Assembly (NCBI RefSeq): GCF_900566075.1
Contig: NZ_UPHU01000001.1
Location: forward strand, 5,580,325-5,644,324
Length of the DNA: 64,000 nt
Source: Mycobacterium pseudokansasii
GTDB lineage: Bacteria; Actinomycetota; Actinomycetes; Mycobacteriales; Mycobacteriaceae
Direction: 5' to 3'
Part shown: positions 8,880-17,663 of the stretch, one piece after another
Position numbering within the stretch: position 1 is the first letter of the stretch
How the letters are laid out: every line of letters starts with the position of its first letter
Notes under the pieces: generated by a model
The model's input: the letters and a program-made list of their open reading frames with translations, nothing else
The model's database searches: none
Told to the model about the DNA's origin: nothing
Translations under genes and position numbers: made by a program

Positions 8880-10293
8880 AGTCGTCGGCGAGGACCGCCA
8901 GATCGGGCAGCAGCTTCGGGCAGGAAATGATGCCGAGATCGAGTTTGCCGTTGAGCGACATGACGGTGATGTTGAGCCCGCAGCCGTGAAAGATGGGTCC
9001 AAGCGGATAGATCGCGGTCAGCCTTGCGCCCAGGAAATACAACGTGACCTGAGGACCGGCGACATTGGAGACGATCACGTTGTGCACCGGTGTATGCGTC
9101 AGCGGGGTCTTGGCGAAAAGCCGCATCGCGGTACCGAACAGTGTCGAGTCGGCAAACTGCGCCCAGTCCTGCAGCAGGGTGGCTCCGATCGCCGAACTAT
9201 GGTCCTTGGCACGCGAATTCGCCTGCGCGATGGCCTGTAACCGTCTGCCCGGATCGGAGATATGGGTCTCCAACCGCGAGAACATCCCCGAGACCTGGTT
9301 GTGACCGGGCCGACCGGAGGTGTCGCGCACCGACACCGGAACCATCGCCACCAGCGGTTTGCTCGGCAGTTCGCCGCGGTCGGACAACCAGCGCCGTAGC
9401 ACCCCCGCGCACAGCGCCATGACCACGTCGTTGACCTTGACGCCGAACCGGTCTTTGACCTTCTTGATGTCGGAGAGCTCCAGCTGCGTATACGCGATGT
9501 TGCGCTGGGCGGTAACGGCGGCATTGAACGCCGTCGGCGGCGCGGCGAACGGACGTGCCATGCTTCGGCCGCTGCGTGCTCGGCGGGCCGTCTCGACGAG
9601 CGAGGCACCCGTCAGCGACACCACGTTGACAAGCCGCCACGACCGGGCGGCAAAGCCCACCAGCCCGCTCGCGGCAATCTGCAGCCAATGGGCACCACCG
9701 GGGCCGGCCACCGCATCTGGCGGTGGCGCGTCCGGTTCGGTACTGCACAGCTGTGACAGCAGGTCGGCGCCCATGACACCGTCCACCGCGGCGTGATGCA
9801 CCTTGGTCAGCACCGCCACTGGGCCACCGGCGGATGCGGGCATGCCGGCGAGGCCCTCAATGACCCACATCTCCCACAACGGGTGGTCGCGGTCCAAGGG
9901 CACCGCGGCGATTTGTGCGCAGATCTCGGCCACCTCCGGCCGCCCGCCCGGGGCCGGCACGCCGATGCAGTGCAGATGGTGGTCGAGATCGAAGGCGCTG
10001 TCCTCCACCCATACCGGGTGGTCCAGATTCAGCCGGCTGTCGGCCAACTTCTCACGGAATTGCGGTATCGCCTTGATCCGCATCCCCAACGCGTCGCGCA
10101 GCCGGTCGAACGTGTAACCGCCCGGCATGGTCGAAGTGTCCAGTTCCAGCAGAGAACACACATGCAACGGCTGCGTGAAGGTTTCCAGGTACAGGAAACT
10201 GGCGTCCAGCCCGCTCAGTCTTTCCACAATGGTCTCCCCTGAGGTCTCCCCTGACTCGTTTCGGGTATCAGAGCTATCCACCGCCCGATCCAC
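8830..10293 (-). CDS. Wax ester synthase/diacylglycerol acyltransferase (WS/DGAT), Rv3480c-like
   Basis: This is a 487-residue WS/DGAT-family enzyme. The catalytic HHxxxDG motif is HHAAVDG at residues 166-172, preceded by PLWEMWVIEG. The C-terminal block VSNVAGPQVTLYFLGARLTAIYPLGPIFHGCGLNI is also characteristic. These enzymes transfer acyl groups from acyl-CoA to diacylglycerol or fatty alcohols at the membrane or lipid-droplet surface. Length and sequence recall Rv3480c of M. tuberculosis. The conserved region starts at about residue 24 (ERLSGLDASFLYLE), so a start downstream of 10293 is possible. Convergent with glycerate kinase and transcribed alone. Confidence 0.88.
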   Translation of the reverse strand: MDRAVDSSDTRNESGETSGETIVERLSGLDASFLYLETFTQPLHVCSLLELDTSTMPGGYTFDRLRDALGMRIKAIPQFREKLADSRLNLDHPVWVEDSAFDLDHHLHCIGVPAPGGRPEVAEICAQIAAVPLDRDHPLWEMWVIEGLAGMPASAGGPVAVLTKVHHAAVDGVMGADLLSQLCSTEPDAPPPDAVAGPGGAHWLQIAASGLVGFAARSWRLVNVVSLTGASLVETARRARSGRSMARPFAAPPTAFNAAVTAQRNIAYTQLELSDIKKVKDRFGVKVNDVVMALCAGVLRRWLSDRGELPSKPLVAMVPVSVRDTSGRPGHNQVSGMFSRLETHISDPGRRLQAIAQANSRAKDHSSAIGATLLQDWAQFADSTLFGTAMRLFAKTPLTHTPVHNVIVSNVAGPQVTLYFLGARLTAIYPLGPIFHGCGLNITVMSLNGKLDLGIISCPKLLPDLAVLADDFTVELQELLAASPPGT

Positions 10294-10463
10294 CGCCGGC
10301 TACCGATTCCGGGCATAGTGCGCCCGACGGGGGTACCCGTTTTGGCGGCGCGTAAACCTGACGCGCCGAACATGCCGTGACACCTCGGCAGACCGTCGAT
10401 GGTTGTCTTGCGGCGGGCATGGGCTTCGAGCCGCACGGCGCGGCAGCGGTCCGGCCCGGCTCG

Positions 10464-10475
10464 TAGGATCGGCCA
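10464..10475 (+). promoter_or_regulatory. Leaderless-type -10 element for the amidase gene
   Basis: TAGGAT at 10464-10469 fits the TANNNT -10 consensus and ends 6 bases before the ATG at 10476. No ribosome-binding site is visible, as expected for a leaderless mRNA. Confidence 0.45.
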
Positions 10476-11972
10476 ATGCAGCTTGACGAGTACCTATCCC
10501 TGGATGCGACGGCTCTGGCCGAGCTTGTCGAACGCAAACAGGTCACCCCGGCCGAACTTCTCGCCCTGGCGCGCCAGCGTGCCGATGCGGTCAATCCGCG
10601 GTTGAACGCGATCGTTTGTCGCCTCGACGAGGTCGCCGACCGGCAAGCGGCCGACCCACGGTTGCACGGCAGATTCGCCGGTGTGCCGTTTCTGATCAAG
10701 GACCTCGACCAGGAATATCGGGGCTTTCCCACCTCGTCCGGATCCCGGTCGCTGGCCAACGACGTGGCCGACCGGCACGCCTTGATCACTCAGCGGTTCC
10801 TGGACGCCGGCCTGGTGATCTTCGGCAAGACCAACACCCCGGAGTTCGGGGCCAAGGGCGTGACCGAGCCCGAGTACTGGGGTCCGGCTCGCAACCCGTG
10901 GAACCTGCAGCACACGCCGGGCGGCTCGTCGGGCGGATCGGGAGCTGCGGTCGCCGCCGGGATCGTGCCGGCAGCCGGGGCCAACGACGGCGGCGGGTCG
11001 ATCCGCATCCCGGCCGCCTGCAACGGGCTCGTCGGCCTCAAACCGAGCCGCGGGCTGTCCCCCTACGGTCCGCAGACCGGCGAGCCGATGTTCGGCATGG
11101 CCGTCCAGGGCGTCGTGTCACGCACCGTGCGGGACAGCGCCGGACTCTACGACGCGATCGTCGGACCCAATCCCCGCGCCGGCTACCAGGTCCGGCTCCC
11201 CGACGTCCCGTTCACCGAGCACATCAAGAACCGTCCGGGCGTCCTTATGATCGGCTTCTCGACGTCGTCGGCGATCAACCCCAGCCCTCACCGGGAGGCC
11301 GTCGCCGCGGTCGACGGCGCGGCCCAGCTGCTGCAGGACCTCGGTCACCGGGTCGAGGAAGTCAAGCCGCCCTACGACGACGCCGCCCTGGCGCGTGATT
11401 TTCTCACCATCTGGTTCGCTCAGCTCTACCGCCATGTCGCCGATATCAAAGCGCGAATCGGCGCCCGAGACAGCGACTTCGAGGCCGACACGCTGGGCAT
11501 GTGTGAGCTCGCGCGATCCGCCGGTGTGCTGGCGCCGATGCAGGCGCTGGAGAACATCAACAACTACATCCAATCCCTGACCACGTTCCACGAGAGCTAC
11601 GACTACTTTCTGACCCCGACCCTTGCCACGCCACCCCTTGCGGTCGGCGCGACGGCGACGTCACCCCGCCTGCAGACGGTGGCCCGGGTGCTGAGCAAGC
11701 TGCATGCCGGAAAAGTGTTGGCGCTCAGCGGAATTCTGGATCAGCTGATTCAGGAGAGCCTGGGCTGGGTGCCTTACACGCAACTGGCCAATCTGACCGG
11801 GCGTCCGGCGATCAGTGTGCCGTTGCACTGGACCGACGACGGGCTGCCCCTGGGGGTGCAGTTTGTCGGACGGCTGGGCGCCGACGGTGACCTGTTGCAG
11901 CTGGCCGCACAACTCGAAGAAGCCCGCCCCTGGGCGCAGCGGCATCCGGCGACCGCGGTGGCAGCGAGTTAG
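10476..11972 (+). CDS. Amidase signature family enzyme
   Basis: This 498-residue amidase has the complete Ser-cisSer-Lys triad: Lys75 in LIKDLD, Ser151 in GGSSGGS and the nucleophile Ser175 in GGGSIRIP. It hydrolyses a carboxylic amide; the natural substrate cannot be told. The amidase core spans residues about 10-485 and there is no signal peptide, so it is cytosolic. The 182-base upstream region ends in a leaderless-type promoter. It ends 9 bases from the end of the convergent ligase gene. Confidence 0.92.
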   Translation: MQLDEYLSLDATALAELVERKQVTPAELLALARQRADAVNPRLNAIVCRLDEVADRQAADPRLHGRFAGVPFLIKDLDQEYRGFPTSSGSRSLANDVADRHALITQRFLDAGLVIFGKTNTPEFGAKGVTEPEYWGPARNPWNLQHTPGGSSGGSGAAVAAGIVPAAGANDGGGSIRIPAACNGLVGLKPSRGLSPYGPQTGEPMFGMAVQGVVSRTVRDSAGLYDAIVGPNPRAGYQVRLPDVPFTEHIKNRPGVLMIGFSTSSAINPSPHREAVAAVDGAAQLLQDLGHRVEEVKPPYDDAALARDFLTIWFAQLYRHVADIKARIGARDSDFEADTLGMCELARSAGVLAPMQALENINNYIQSLTTFHESYDYFLTPTLATPPLAVGATATSPRLQTVARVLSKLHAGKVLALSGILDQLIQESLGWVPYTQLANLTGRPAISVPLHWTDDGLPLGVQFVGRLGADGDLLQLAAQLEEARPWAQRHPATAVAAS

Positions 11973-11980
11973 GTTCCCGC

Positions 11981-13459
11981 TCAAGGCCATTCGTGCACCG
12001 GAGCGCCGGTGTGCGCGTTCTCGGCATAACGCCGGGTCATCTCGTGCAGCGCCGGGATGCGCGGCATCCCGCGGTCCTCGAGGCGGCGCACCACCCCGGT
12101 CTGCCAGGCCGCTCCGGTCTGCCCGGTCCGCACCCGCGCCTCGACGACACCCAGGTAGCGGTCGCGGTCAGCCGCATCGACGCCCCAGGCATCCAGCCCG
12201 GCTGCGGCGGCCGGTAGCAGCCACTCACCGACGAGCCGCTCGACCGGCTGCTCGGCCCCCTGCCAATGCAGCCGCGCCGCCAGCCCGTCACGGGCCCCGC
12301 GATGCAGGTTCTGCTCGGCGGCCGCGAACGGCAGCTGCCGCCACGGCGCGGCATCGCTGTCGGTGCTGTCGGCGATCGACCGGACCAGGCCGTAATAGAA
12401 GGCGGCGTTAGCGACCATGTCCACGGCGGTCGGACCGCTTGGCAGCACCCGGTTTTCGATGCGCAATTGCGGTTGCCCGGCCTGGACGTCGTAGACCGGA
12501 CGGTTCCAGCGCCACACCGTGCCGTTGTGCAGCCGAAGCTCCCGCAGGGTGGGCGCGTCACCGGCCTGCAGGGCGGCATCGGGGTCCTGGGCCTCCAGCA
12601 TCGGAAACAGCGGCGGAAACAACCGGACGAGGTCGTCGAACAGCTCGACGGGGTCCTCGATCCAGCGGTCACCGAGCCGGACCCGCGCCGGTGCGCCGGC
12701 GCGTACCTCGTCGCGGCGACGGGTGTCGAGCAGCTGTTCGAGCAGCGTGATACGGGTCTCCTGCCATGCCTGGCGACCGAGCAGGTACGGCGAGTTGGCC
12801 GCCACCGCCACCTGCGCCCCCGCGATAGCCTGGGCGGCGTTGTAGTAAGCGGCGAACCGGTCCGGCGCTACCCGCAGGTGCAGTTGCAGGCTGGTGGTGG
12901 CCGCATCAGGTGCCACCGAATCGGTGGTGAACTCCACCGCCTCGCAGCCGTCGACGATGCGCACCAGGAATGGTCGGCGGCGAGCGGCGGACATCCGGCT
13001 GGTCAGCAACTCGTAGCGCGGGTTGTGCGAGATGCGCTCGACGGTGAGCTGCTCGGCGCTCAGTGTCGGCAACATGCCGACCGCGAGCAGCCGGGCACCC
13101 AGCCGCTCGATGCGTGCCCGGCACCCGTCGAGGACCTCGGCGAGGTCGCGTTCGCTGTCGCGCAGCACGCTGCCGTGTAGCCGGCGGGGCGCCAGGTTCA
13201 GCTCGACGTTGAACTGGCCGAGCTCGTGCTGCATGTCCGCGCGGCCGAGGCGGGCCAGGACCGCGTCGTTGACCAGCCGCGGCCGGCCCAACGGGTCCAC
13301 CAGATCCAGTTCCACTTCCATACCGATGGAATCCTGGTGGCCGGTGAACCAGCCGTCGTCGACCATGCGGTGTAACGCGGCAACGCATCGCCCCAGCCGG
13401 TGCCGCACCTCGCGTTCGCGGCCGACGACGAGGCCGGAAGCATCGACGCGGTCACCCAC
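11981..13459 (-). CDS. Glutamate-cysteine ligase family (GCS2-like) carboxylate-amine ligase
   Basis: The product is 492 residues. Motifs expected of the GCS2/YbdK-like group include GMEVELDLVDPLGRP (metal-binding acidic region), LGQFNVELNLAP, AANSPYLLG and LRIENRVLPSGPTAVDMVANAAF. Such enzymes join an amino acid amine to a glutamate-type carboxylate using ATP. Mycobacteria make mycothiol rather than glutathione, so the product is unknown; this is not obviously EgtA. The GTG at 13459 is chosen because GAGGAGGTG lies just upstream; the frame stays open to 13492. Divergent from the DHA2 transporter, with 141 bases between. Confidence 0.8.
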   Translation of the reverse strand: MGDRVDASGLVVGREREVRHRLGRCVAALHRMVDDGWFTGHQDSIGMEVELDLVDPLGRPRLVNDAVLARLGRADMQHELGQFNVELNLAPRRLHGSVLRDSERDLAEVLDGCRARIERLGARLLAVGMLPTLSAEQLTVERISHNPRYELLTSRMSAARRRPFLVRIVDGCEAVEFTTDSVAPDAATTSLQLHLRVAPDRFAAYYNAAQAIAGAQVAVAANSPYLLGRQAWQETRITLLEQLLDTRRRDEVRAGAPARVRLGDRWIEDPVELFDDLVRLFPPLFPMLEAQDPDAALQAGDAPTLRELRLHNGTVWRWNRPVYDVQAGQPQLRIENRVLPSGPTAVDMVANAAFYYGLVRSIADSTDSDAAPWRQLPFAAAEQNLHRGARDGLAARLHWQGAEQPVERLVGEWLLPAAAAGLDAWGVDAADRDRYLGVVEARVRTGQTGAAWQTGVVRRLEDRGMPRIPALHEMTRRYAENAHTGAPVHEWP

Positions 13460-13600
13460 GGCACACCTCCTCGCGGCACGGCTGGATGCCACCGCAACTA
13501 CAGCATGCCTTCTCCGGGCATGGCGCGCGTGCTGGTCAATCCGTGGCAGATCCTTGGAAAGATGGCCTTACGCAGCCATTTCAGGAGATACAGTGACACG

Positions 13601-15262
13601 ATGCGCCGCCAGGCGGGTCGGCCACCGCGCGCGCCGACGACCGTAGCCAGCACTCATGCCAGAAGCCAACAGCGTCTGGACGATGATGCCCGGACAGCCG
13701 ACGGCCCCGCCGCGCCGGATCCCAGAGCGGACTGCCGGCTGGATTCCAAGCTTTTGCTGATCACCGTGACGTGCATGATGCTTCCGCTGATGGTCACGCT
13801 GGACACCACGGTCGTCAATGTGGCGCAGCGGACGTTCATCGAGGAGTTCTCGTCGACCCAGGCCGTGGTGGCCTGGGCATCGACCGGCTATACCTTGGCA
13901 CTGGCCGCGGTGATCCCGCTGACCGGGTGGTTGGCCAATCGGCTGGGCACCAAGCGGCTCCTGATGGCCTCGGTGCTGATGTTCACCGCGGGATCATTGC
14001 TGTGCGCGCTGGCGTCGAATATCGCGCTGCTGGTGGCCTTTCGGGCGGTGCAGGGTTTTGGCGGCGGGATGCTGTTACCGCTGCAGCTGATCATCCTGGC
14101 GCGCGCGGCGGGTCCGGCGCGGTTGGGCCGGGTGATGACGATCAGCATGATCACCGTCTTGTTGGCCCCTATCGTCGGACCCATTCTCGGCGGCTGGCTG
14201 ATCGACTCATTCGGCTGGCAGTGGATCTTCCTGATCAATCTCCCGATCGGAGTGCTGACCCTGCTGCTGGCGGGATTGACGCTGCCCCAAGATGATTCGC
14301 TGCCCGCGGAGTCCCTGGACGTGGTCGGCATGGCGCTGCTGTCACCGGGGCTGGTGCTGCTGCTCTACGGGGTGTCACAGCTGCCCGGGCGCGGAACCTT
14401 CGCCGACCCGTATGTCTGGGCACCGGCCACCATCGGTGTGCTGCTGATCGGCGCTTTCGCCAACCACGCGCTGCGCCGGAGCGACTACGCGCTGATCGAT
14501 CTGCGGCTGCTCAAGAATCGGTCGGTCGCGGCCGCCAACGCGACCCGGTTCCTGTTCGCCATCACGTTTTTCGGCAGCTGCCTACTGTTTCCGGCGTACT
14601 TCCAGCAGGTCCTCGGCAAGACCCCGATGCAGTCGGGACTGCTGCTCATCCCGCAGACCGTGGCCGCTGCCACGGTGATGCCGATCGTCGGACGGCTGAT
14701 GGAAACCCGGGGACCGCGCAACGTGGTGTTGGTCGGCATAGCGGTGACCGTCGTCGGCATGGGCATGTTTGTTTACGCCATCCGCCACCAGGGCATCGAC
14801 CTCACCGTGCTGCTGGGGGGGCTCGGCCTGTTCGGCCTGGGCACCGCCTGTTTGATGGTTCCGGTGACTTGGGCAGCCGTGCACACGCTCGATTCCAGCG
14901 AAGTAGCCCACGGTTCGACGCTGTTCAACGTCAACCACAACGTCGCCGCGTCCGTCGGCACGGCCTTGATGTCGGTAATCCTCACCAGCAGCTTCAATGG
15001 CAGCGCCGCCATCGCTGCGGCCAGACAAGCCGATTCGATCCGGGAACGGGCGGCCAGGCGAGGCTTTTCCACCGACCTGACCGGGCTGCCGTCACAGGTG
15101 CGCGCCCCCGACTTCGCCGAACACCTCGCTGACGACCTGGCGCTCTCCTACACCGGGGTGTTCGGAGTCGCCATGGTCTTGACCGCGATGATCGCTATTC
15201 CGGCGTCGTTTCTGCCGACACGGGCCACGCCCCGGGTGCAGTTGATCGAGGCGGATTCGTAG
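13601..15262 (+). CDS. MFS multidrug efflux transporter, DHA2 (EmrB/QacA) family, 14 TM
   Basis: The product is about 553 residues with a hydrophilic N-terminus of about 45 residues, then 14 hydrophobic segments. Family motifs are visible: LDTTVVNVA in TM1 (motif D1), GWLANRLGTKRLL (motif A) and the antiporter motif C GPILGGWLIDSFGWQWIFLINLP. It is a proton-driven exporter of unknown substrate in the inner membrane. AGGAGA precedes ATG 13601 by 12 bases, which is slightly long; the frame is open much further upstream, so the start is uncertain. Confidence 0.87.
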   Translation: MRRQAGRPPRAPTTVASTHARSQQRLDDDARTADGPAAPDPRADCRLDSKLLLITVTCMMLPLMVTLDTTVVNVAQRTFIEEFSSTQAVVAWASTGYTLALAAVIPLTGWLANRLGTKRLLMASVLMFTAGSLLCALASNIALLVAFRAVQGFGGGMLLPLQLIILARAAGPARLGRVMTISMITVLLAPIVGPILGGWLIDSFGWQWIFLINLPIGVLTLLLAGLTLPQDDSLPAESLDVVGMALLSPGLVLLLYGVSQLPGRGTFADPYVWAPATIGVLLIGAFANHALRRSDYALIDLRLLKNRSVAAANATRFLFAITFFGSCLLFPAYFQQVLGKTPMQSGLLLIPQTVAAATVMPIVGRLMETRGPRNVVLVGIAVTVVGMGMFVYAIRHQGIDLTVLLGGLGLFGLGTACLMVPVTWAAVHTLDSSEVAHGSTLFNVNHNVAASVGTALMSVILTSSFNGSAAIAAARQADSIRERAARRGFSTDLTGLPSQVRAPDFAEHLADDLALSYTGVFGVAMVLTAMIAIPASFLPTRATPRVQLIEADS

Positions 15263-15282
15263 CACCCGCCGGCGGTATCGGG

Positions 15283-15699
15283 TCAGTTGCCATCGGTGGC
15301 CGGACTCGCATCCTTGGCGCCCATCTTCAGGATTGCCGCGGCCAACGGGTAGTCGGCGCCCTCGCGTTGCTCGATATAGCGGCGAACCCGCTCGTTGCCG
15401 AACAGCGCGACACCGGCCTGCTCCATGTACTGGCGCATCTCGTCGATGTCGAGCAGGATCAGCTCGTCCTCGCCGCGCCAGCCGAACGCGATCTGCAGCA
15501 CCCGCGGCGACAGATCGAAGTACTCGCCGACCGCGATGAGCTCGGCAAAGTCGGGGAAGTCGTCGGCCTCCTTGCGCCGGGAGTAGGTGGCTTTGGGCAG
15601 TTTGAGCGCGGAACCGATTTCGCTGTCCGGAACGTCGCGGTTGAGCAGCCACTCCAGCACGCGGCCAAGGTCCTTACCCGCTCGGTTAAGTCTTGGCAT
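15283..15699 (-). CDS. Helix-turn-helix DNA-binding protein
   Basis: This 138-residue soluble protein begins MPRLNRAGKDLGRVLEWLL. An HTH-like segment (DSEIGSALKLPKATYSRRKEADDFP) spans residues about 28-55. The C-terminal half is acidic and helical (LILLDIDEMRQYMEQAGVALF). It resembles small mycobacterial and phage-like regulators; I cannot name a target. The start at 15699 has GGTGGG directly upstream and a good promoter just before it, so longer in-frame starts to 15855 are rejected. It is divergent from a secreted protein gene. Confidence 0.75.
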   Translation of the reverse strand: MPRLNRAGKDLGRVLEWLLNRDVPDSEIGSALKLPKATYSRRKEADDFPDFAELIAVGEYFDLSPRVLQIAFGWRGEDELILLDIDEMRQYMEQAGVALFGNERVRRYIEQREGADYPLAAAILKMGAKDASPATDGN

Positions 15700-15705
15700 C
15701 CCACC

Positions 15706-15734
15706 AACGTAGTGCCGGTTCCGGGAAGCGTCAA
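15706..15734 (-). promoter_or_regulatory. Promoter of the HTH gene (-35 TTGACG, -10 TACGTT)
   Basis: On the minus strand, TTGACG at 15734-15729 and TACGTT at 15711-15706 are separated by exactly 17 bases. The -10 ends 6 bases before the ATG at 15699, giving a nearly leaderless transcript. Confidence 0.6.
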
Positions 15735-15907
15735 TCCTGACGCGGTATTGGAACCTACCCCAGCTAGACGACCCTAACGATTCTTTTTTCGGGAGACTAT
15801 TCCATTTTTGAAACGCATGACGTACTGTACCCCTTGTGAGGTACTGAGACGGCACGGAGGCCCGTCACACGAAACGAGATCCTCACTGACCAGATCGGGG
15901 TAACGCC

Positions 15908-16291
15908 ATGGCGAACGACGCAGCTATCAAGAACCACCCCCTGCCGGCACCGCGGCGCCGCACCGCCGGGCGGCTGTCTCGGCTGGCCATTGTCGTCATC
16001 GCCGGAGCAGCCCTGCTGGCCTCCGCGCCTGCCTTCGCCGATGTCGCCGAAACCGGCCCGTCCTACCAGCTGGGCTACACCAAGGCGGTCGAGGATGGCC
16101 ACTTCACGGTCAGCAGGATGCGCGCCATGGGCTTTCCGGACGACGCGATCGTCATCTCGAGCCAGGTGCACAAGGTCTGCGCCAGGGAACTGGCCTCGGT
16201 GCAGGCCGTCGCTGGGGTCAATGGCGCCGACTTCCTGCGTGGCTGCGCCAGCGGTGTGCAAAGCCTGGTCGATGCCGGAATGGCCTCCTGA
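15908..16291 (+). CDS. Secreted DUF732-type protein
   Basis: This 127-residue protein has a basic N-terminus, a hydrophobic core (LAIVVIAGAALLASAP) and a likely signal peptidase site after AFA, at about residue 44. The mature part (YQLGYTKAVEDGHF..., DDAIVISSQVHKVCARELA, ADFLRGCASGVQSLV) has two Cys that could form a disulfide, as in mycobacterial DUF732 proteins. Function unknown; exported or cell-wall located. The ATG at 15908 has GGGG at moderate spacing. Confidence 0.82.
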   Translation: MANDAAIKNHPLPAPRRRTAGRLSRLAIVVIAGAALLASAPAFADVAETGPSYQLGYTKAVEDGHFTVSRMRAMGFPDDAIVISSQVHKVCARELASVQAVAGVNGADFLRGCASGVQSLVDAGMAS

Positions 16292-16383
16292 CGCCCGCGC
16301 CGCCGGCCGCGGATCTCGGCACCGCCGACCCGGCCGACGAGGAAATTCCGACGATCAATCGGCACAACCCTTACGATGCCGAC

Positions 16384-16647
16384 GTGGCCACACCAGAGGA
16401 TCTCGACGGCGTCCTGGCAAATCTGAAAGCGCGCGTCGCGGCGGTAGAGAGATCGCAGGCCGATTACCGTTCGATGGTCGAGGCCATCAAGGCCTTCGGC
16501 GAAACGCAGCAACTGCTTGCCGACGTGCTTCGGGGTTACGCCGGTGAGATGAGAGCCACCGCCGACGACTCCAACCAACGCATCCGTTCGCTGGAAACGT
16601 CCACCGCCGAGATCAAGAATCTGCTCACCCGGGCGCTCGAGCGCTGA
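16384..16647 (+). CDS. Small coiled-coil protein of unknown function
   Basis: Starting from GTG 16384 the product is 87 residues, strongly helical and charged, with heptad-like spacing (LDGVLANLKARVAAVERSQ, IRSLETSTAEIKNLLTRALE). The frame remains open upstream and reads protein-like (DPADEEIPTINRHNPYDAD), but no ATG, GTG or TTG exists there. The true start may therefore be non-standard, or the gene has lost its 5' end. It follows the DUF732 gene by 92 bases on the same strand. I do not recognise the family. Confidence 0.5.
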   Translation: MATPEDLDGVLANLKARVAAVERSQADYRSMVEAIKAFGETQQLLADVLRGYAGEMRATADDSNQRIRSLETSTAEIKNLLTRALER

Positions 16648-16690
16648 CCGGTCGGCCGTACGCCGACGCGTGGCCGCGCCGCAACCGGGG

Positions 16691-17566
16691 TCACGCGTCG
16701 TCGACCCGGCGGGCCAGGAAGTCCAGAACAGCGTCGGCGAAGACGTCGTTGCGGTCTCCGGCCACCATGTGCCCCGCACCACGGACGTCGGTGAATTCCA
16801 CCTGCGGAAAGCGTGCCAGAAATTCGTCAGCGCACTCCTGACTGACCAGGTCGCTCATCTGGCCGCGGATGAGCAGCATGGGTACGCCGCCATCCAGGAT
16901 CGCCTCGACCGCGGCGTACAGGCGGTCGGCCTCGGTGACCTCGATCGGGGGAAACGCCGCGGTGCCGCTGATGAATTGCGGGTCCCAGTGCCAATACCAG
17001 CGATCGCCGCGGCGGCGGAGGTTGCTGGTCAGACCTTCCAGATCGGACGGTCGCGGGCGATGCGGGTTGTACTCGGCGATCATGTCAGCGACTTCGTCGA
17101 GTGAGCCGAACCCCGATTCCACCCGGTTGGCCATGAACGCGTGCACCCGATTCGCCCCGGACGGGTCCATGTTCGGCACGATGTCCACCAGCACCACCGC
17201 GCCGGCGATGCCCGGCGCGAGCTCGCCGGCCAGCAGCATCGCGGTGAACCCGCCCAGCGAGGCACCCACCAGCACCGGGCGCGGGGGCAGGCCGCGCAGT
17301 AGCTCCCGGACATCGCCGGCGAAGCTCACCACGCGATAGTCGCCGTCGCTGGACCAGTCCGATTCGCCGTGGCCCCGCAAGTCGACGGTGACGGCTTGCC
17401 AGCCCCGGTCGGCCACGGCGGCAGCCGCCCGGGCCCAGGAGCGACGGGTCTGCCCGCCGCCGTGCAGGAACACCACGGCGCGCGCCCGCGGATCACCCAA
17501 TCGGTCGGCGACGATGCGCACACCGCCCGGCCCCTGGATCGAAAACGATTCCGGTGCAGTCGTCAT
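16691..17566 (-). CDS. Alpha/beta hydrolase
   Basis: The product is 291 residues with an alpha/beta hydrolase fold: oxyanion motif HGGG (35-38), VDLRGHGESD, nucleophile elbow GASLGG with Ser103, an Asp region near VPMLLIRGQMSDLV and the catalytic His in GAGHMVAGD near residue 270. No signal peptide, so cytosolic. Substrate unknown; esterase, epoxide hydrolase-like or C-C hydrolase roles are all possible. Transcribed alone, with 97 bases to the divergent patatin-like gene. Confidence 0.85.
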   Translation of the reverse strand: MTTAPESFSIQGPGGVRIVADRLGDPRARAVVFLHGGGQTRRSWARAAAAVADRGWQAVTVDLRGHGESDWSSDGDYRVVSFAGDVRELLRGLPPRPVLVGASLGGFTAMLLAGELAPGIAGAVVLVDIVPNMDPSGANRVHAFMANRVESGFGSLDEVADMIAEYNPHRPRPSDLEGLTSNLRRRGDRWYWHWDPQFISGTAAFPPIEVTEADRLYAAVEAILDGGVPMLLIRGQMSDLVSQECADEFLARFPQVEFTDVRGAGHMVAGDRNDVFADAVLDFLARRVDDA

Positions 17567-17663
17567 CAGCTGATGTTAAGACGCTCTGACGCGGCCCCGG
17601 CTGGCTAATCTAGGCCCCGGGACTCGGCTCGGTCAGCCGGCCCCCGACATCGAAGGGTGCGCG

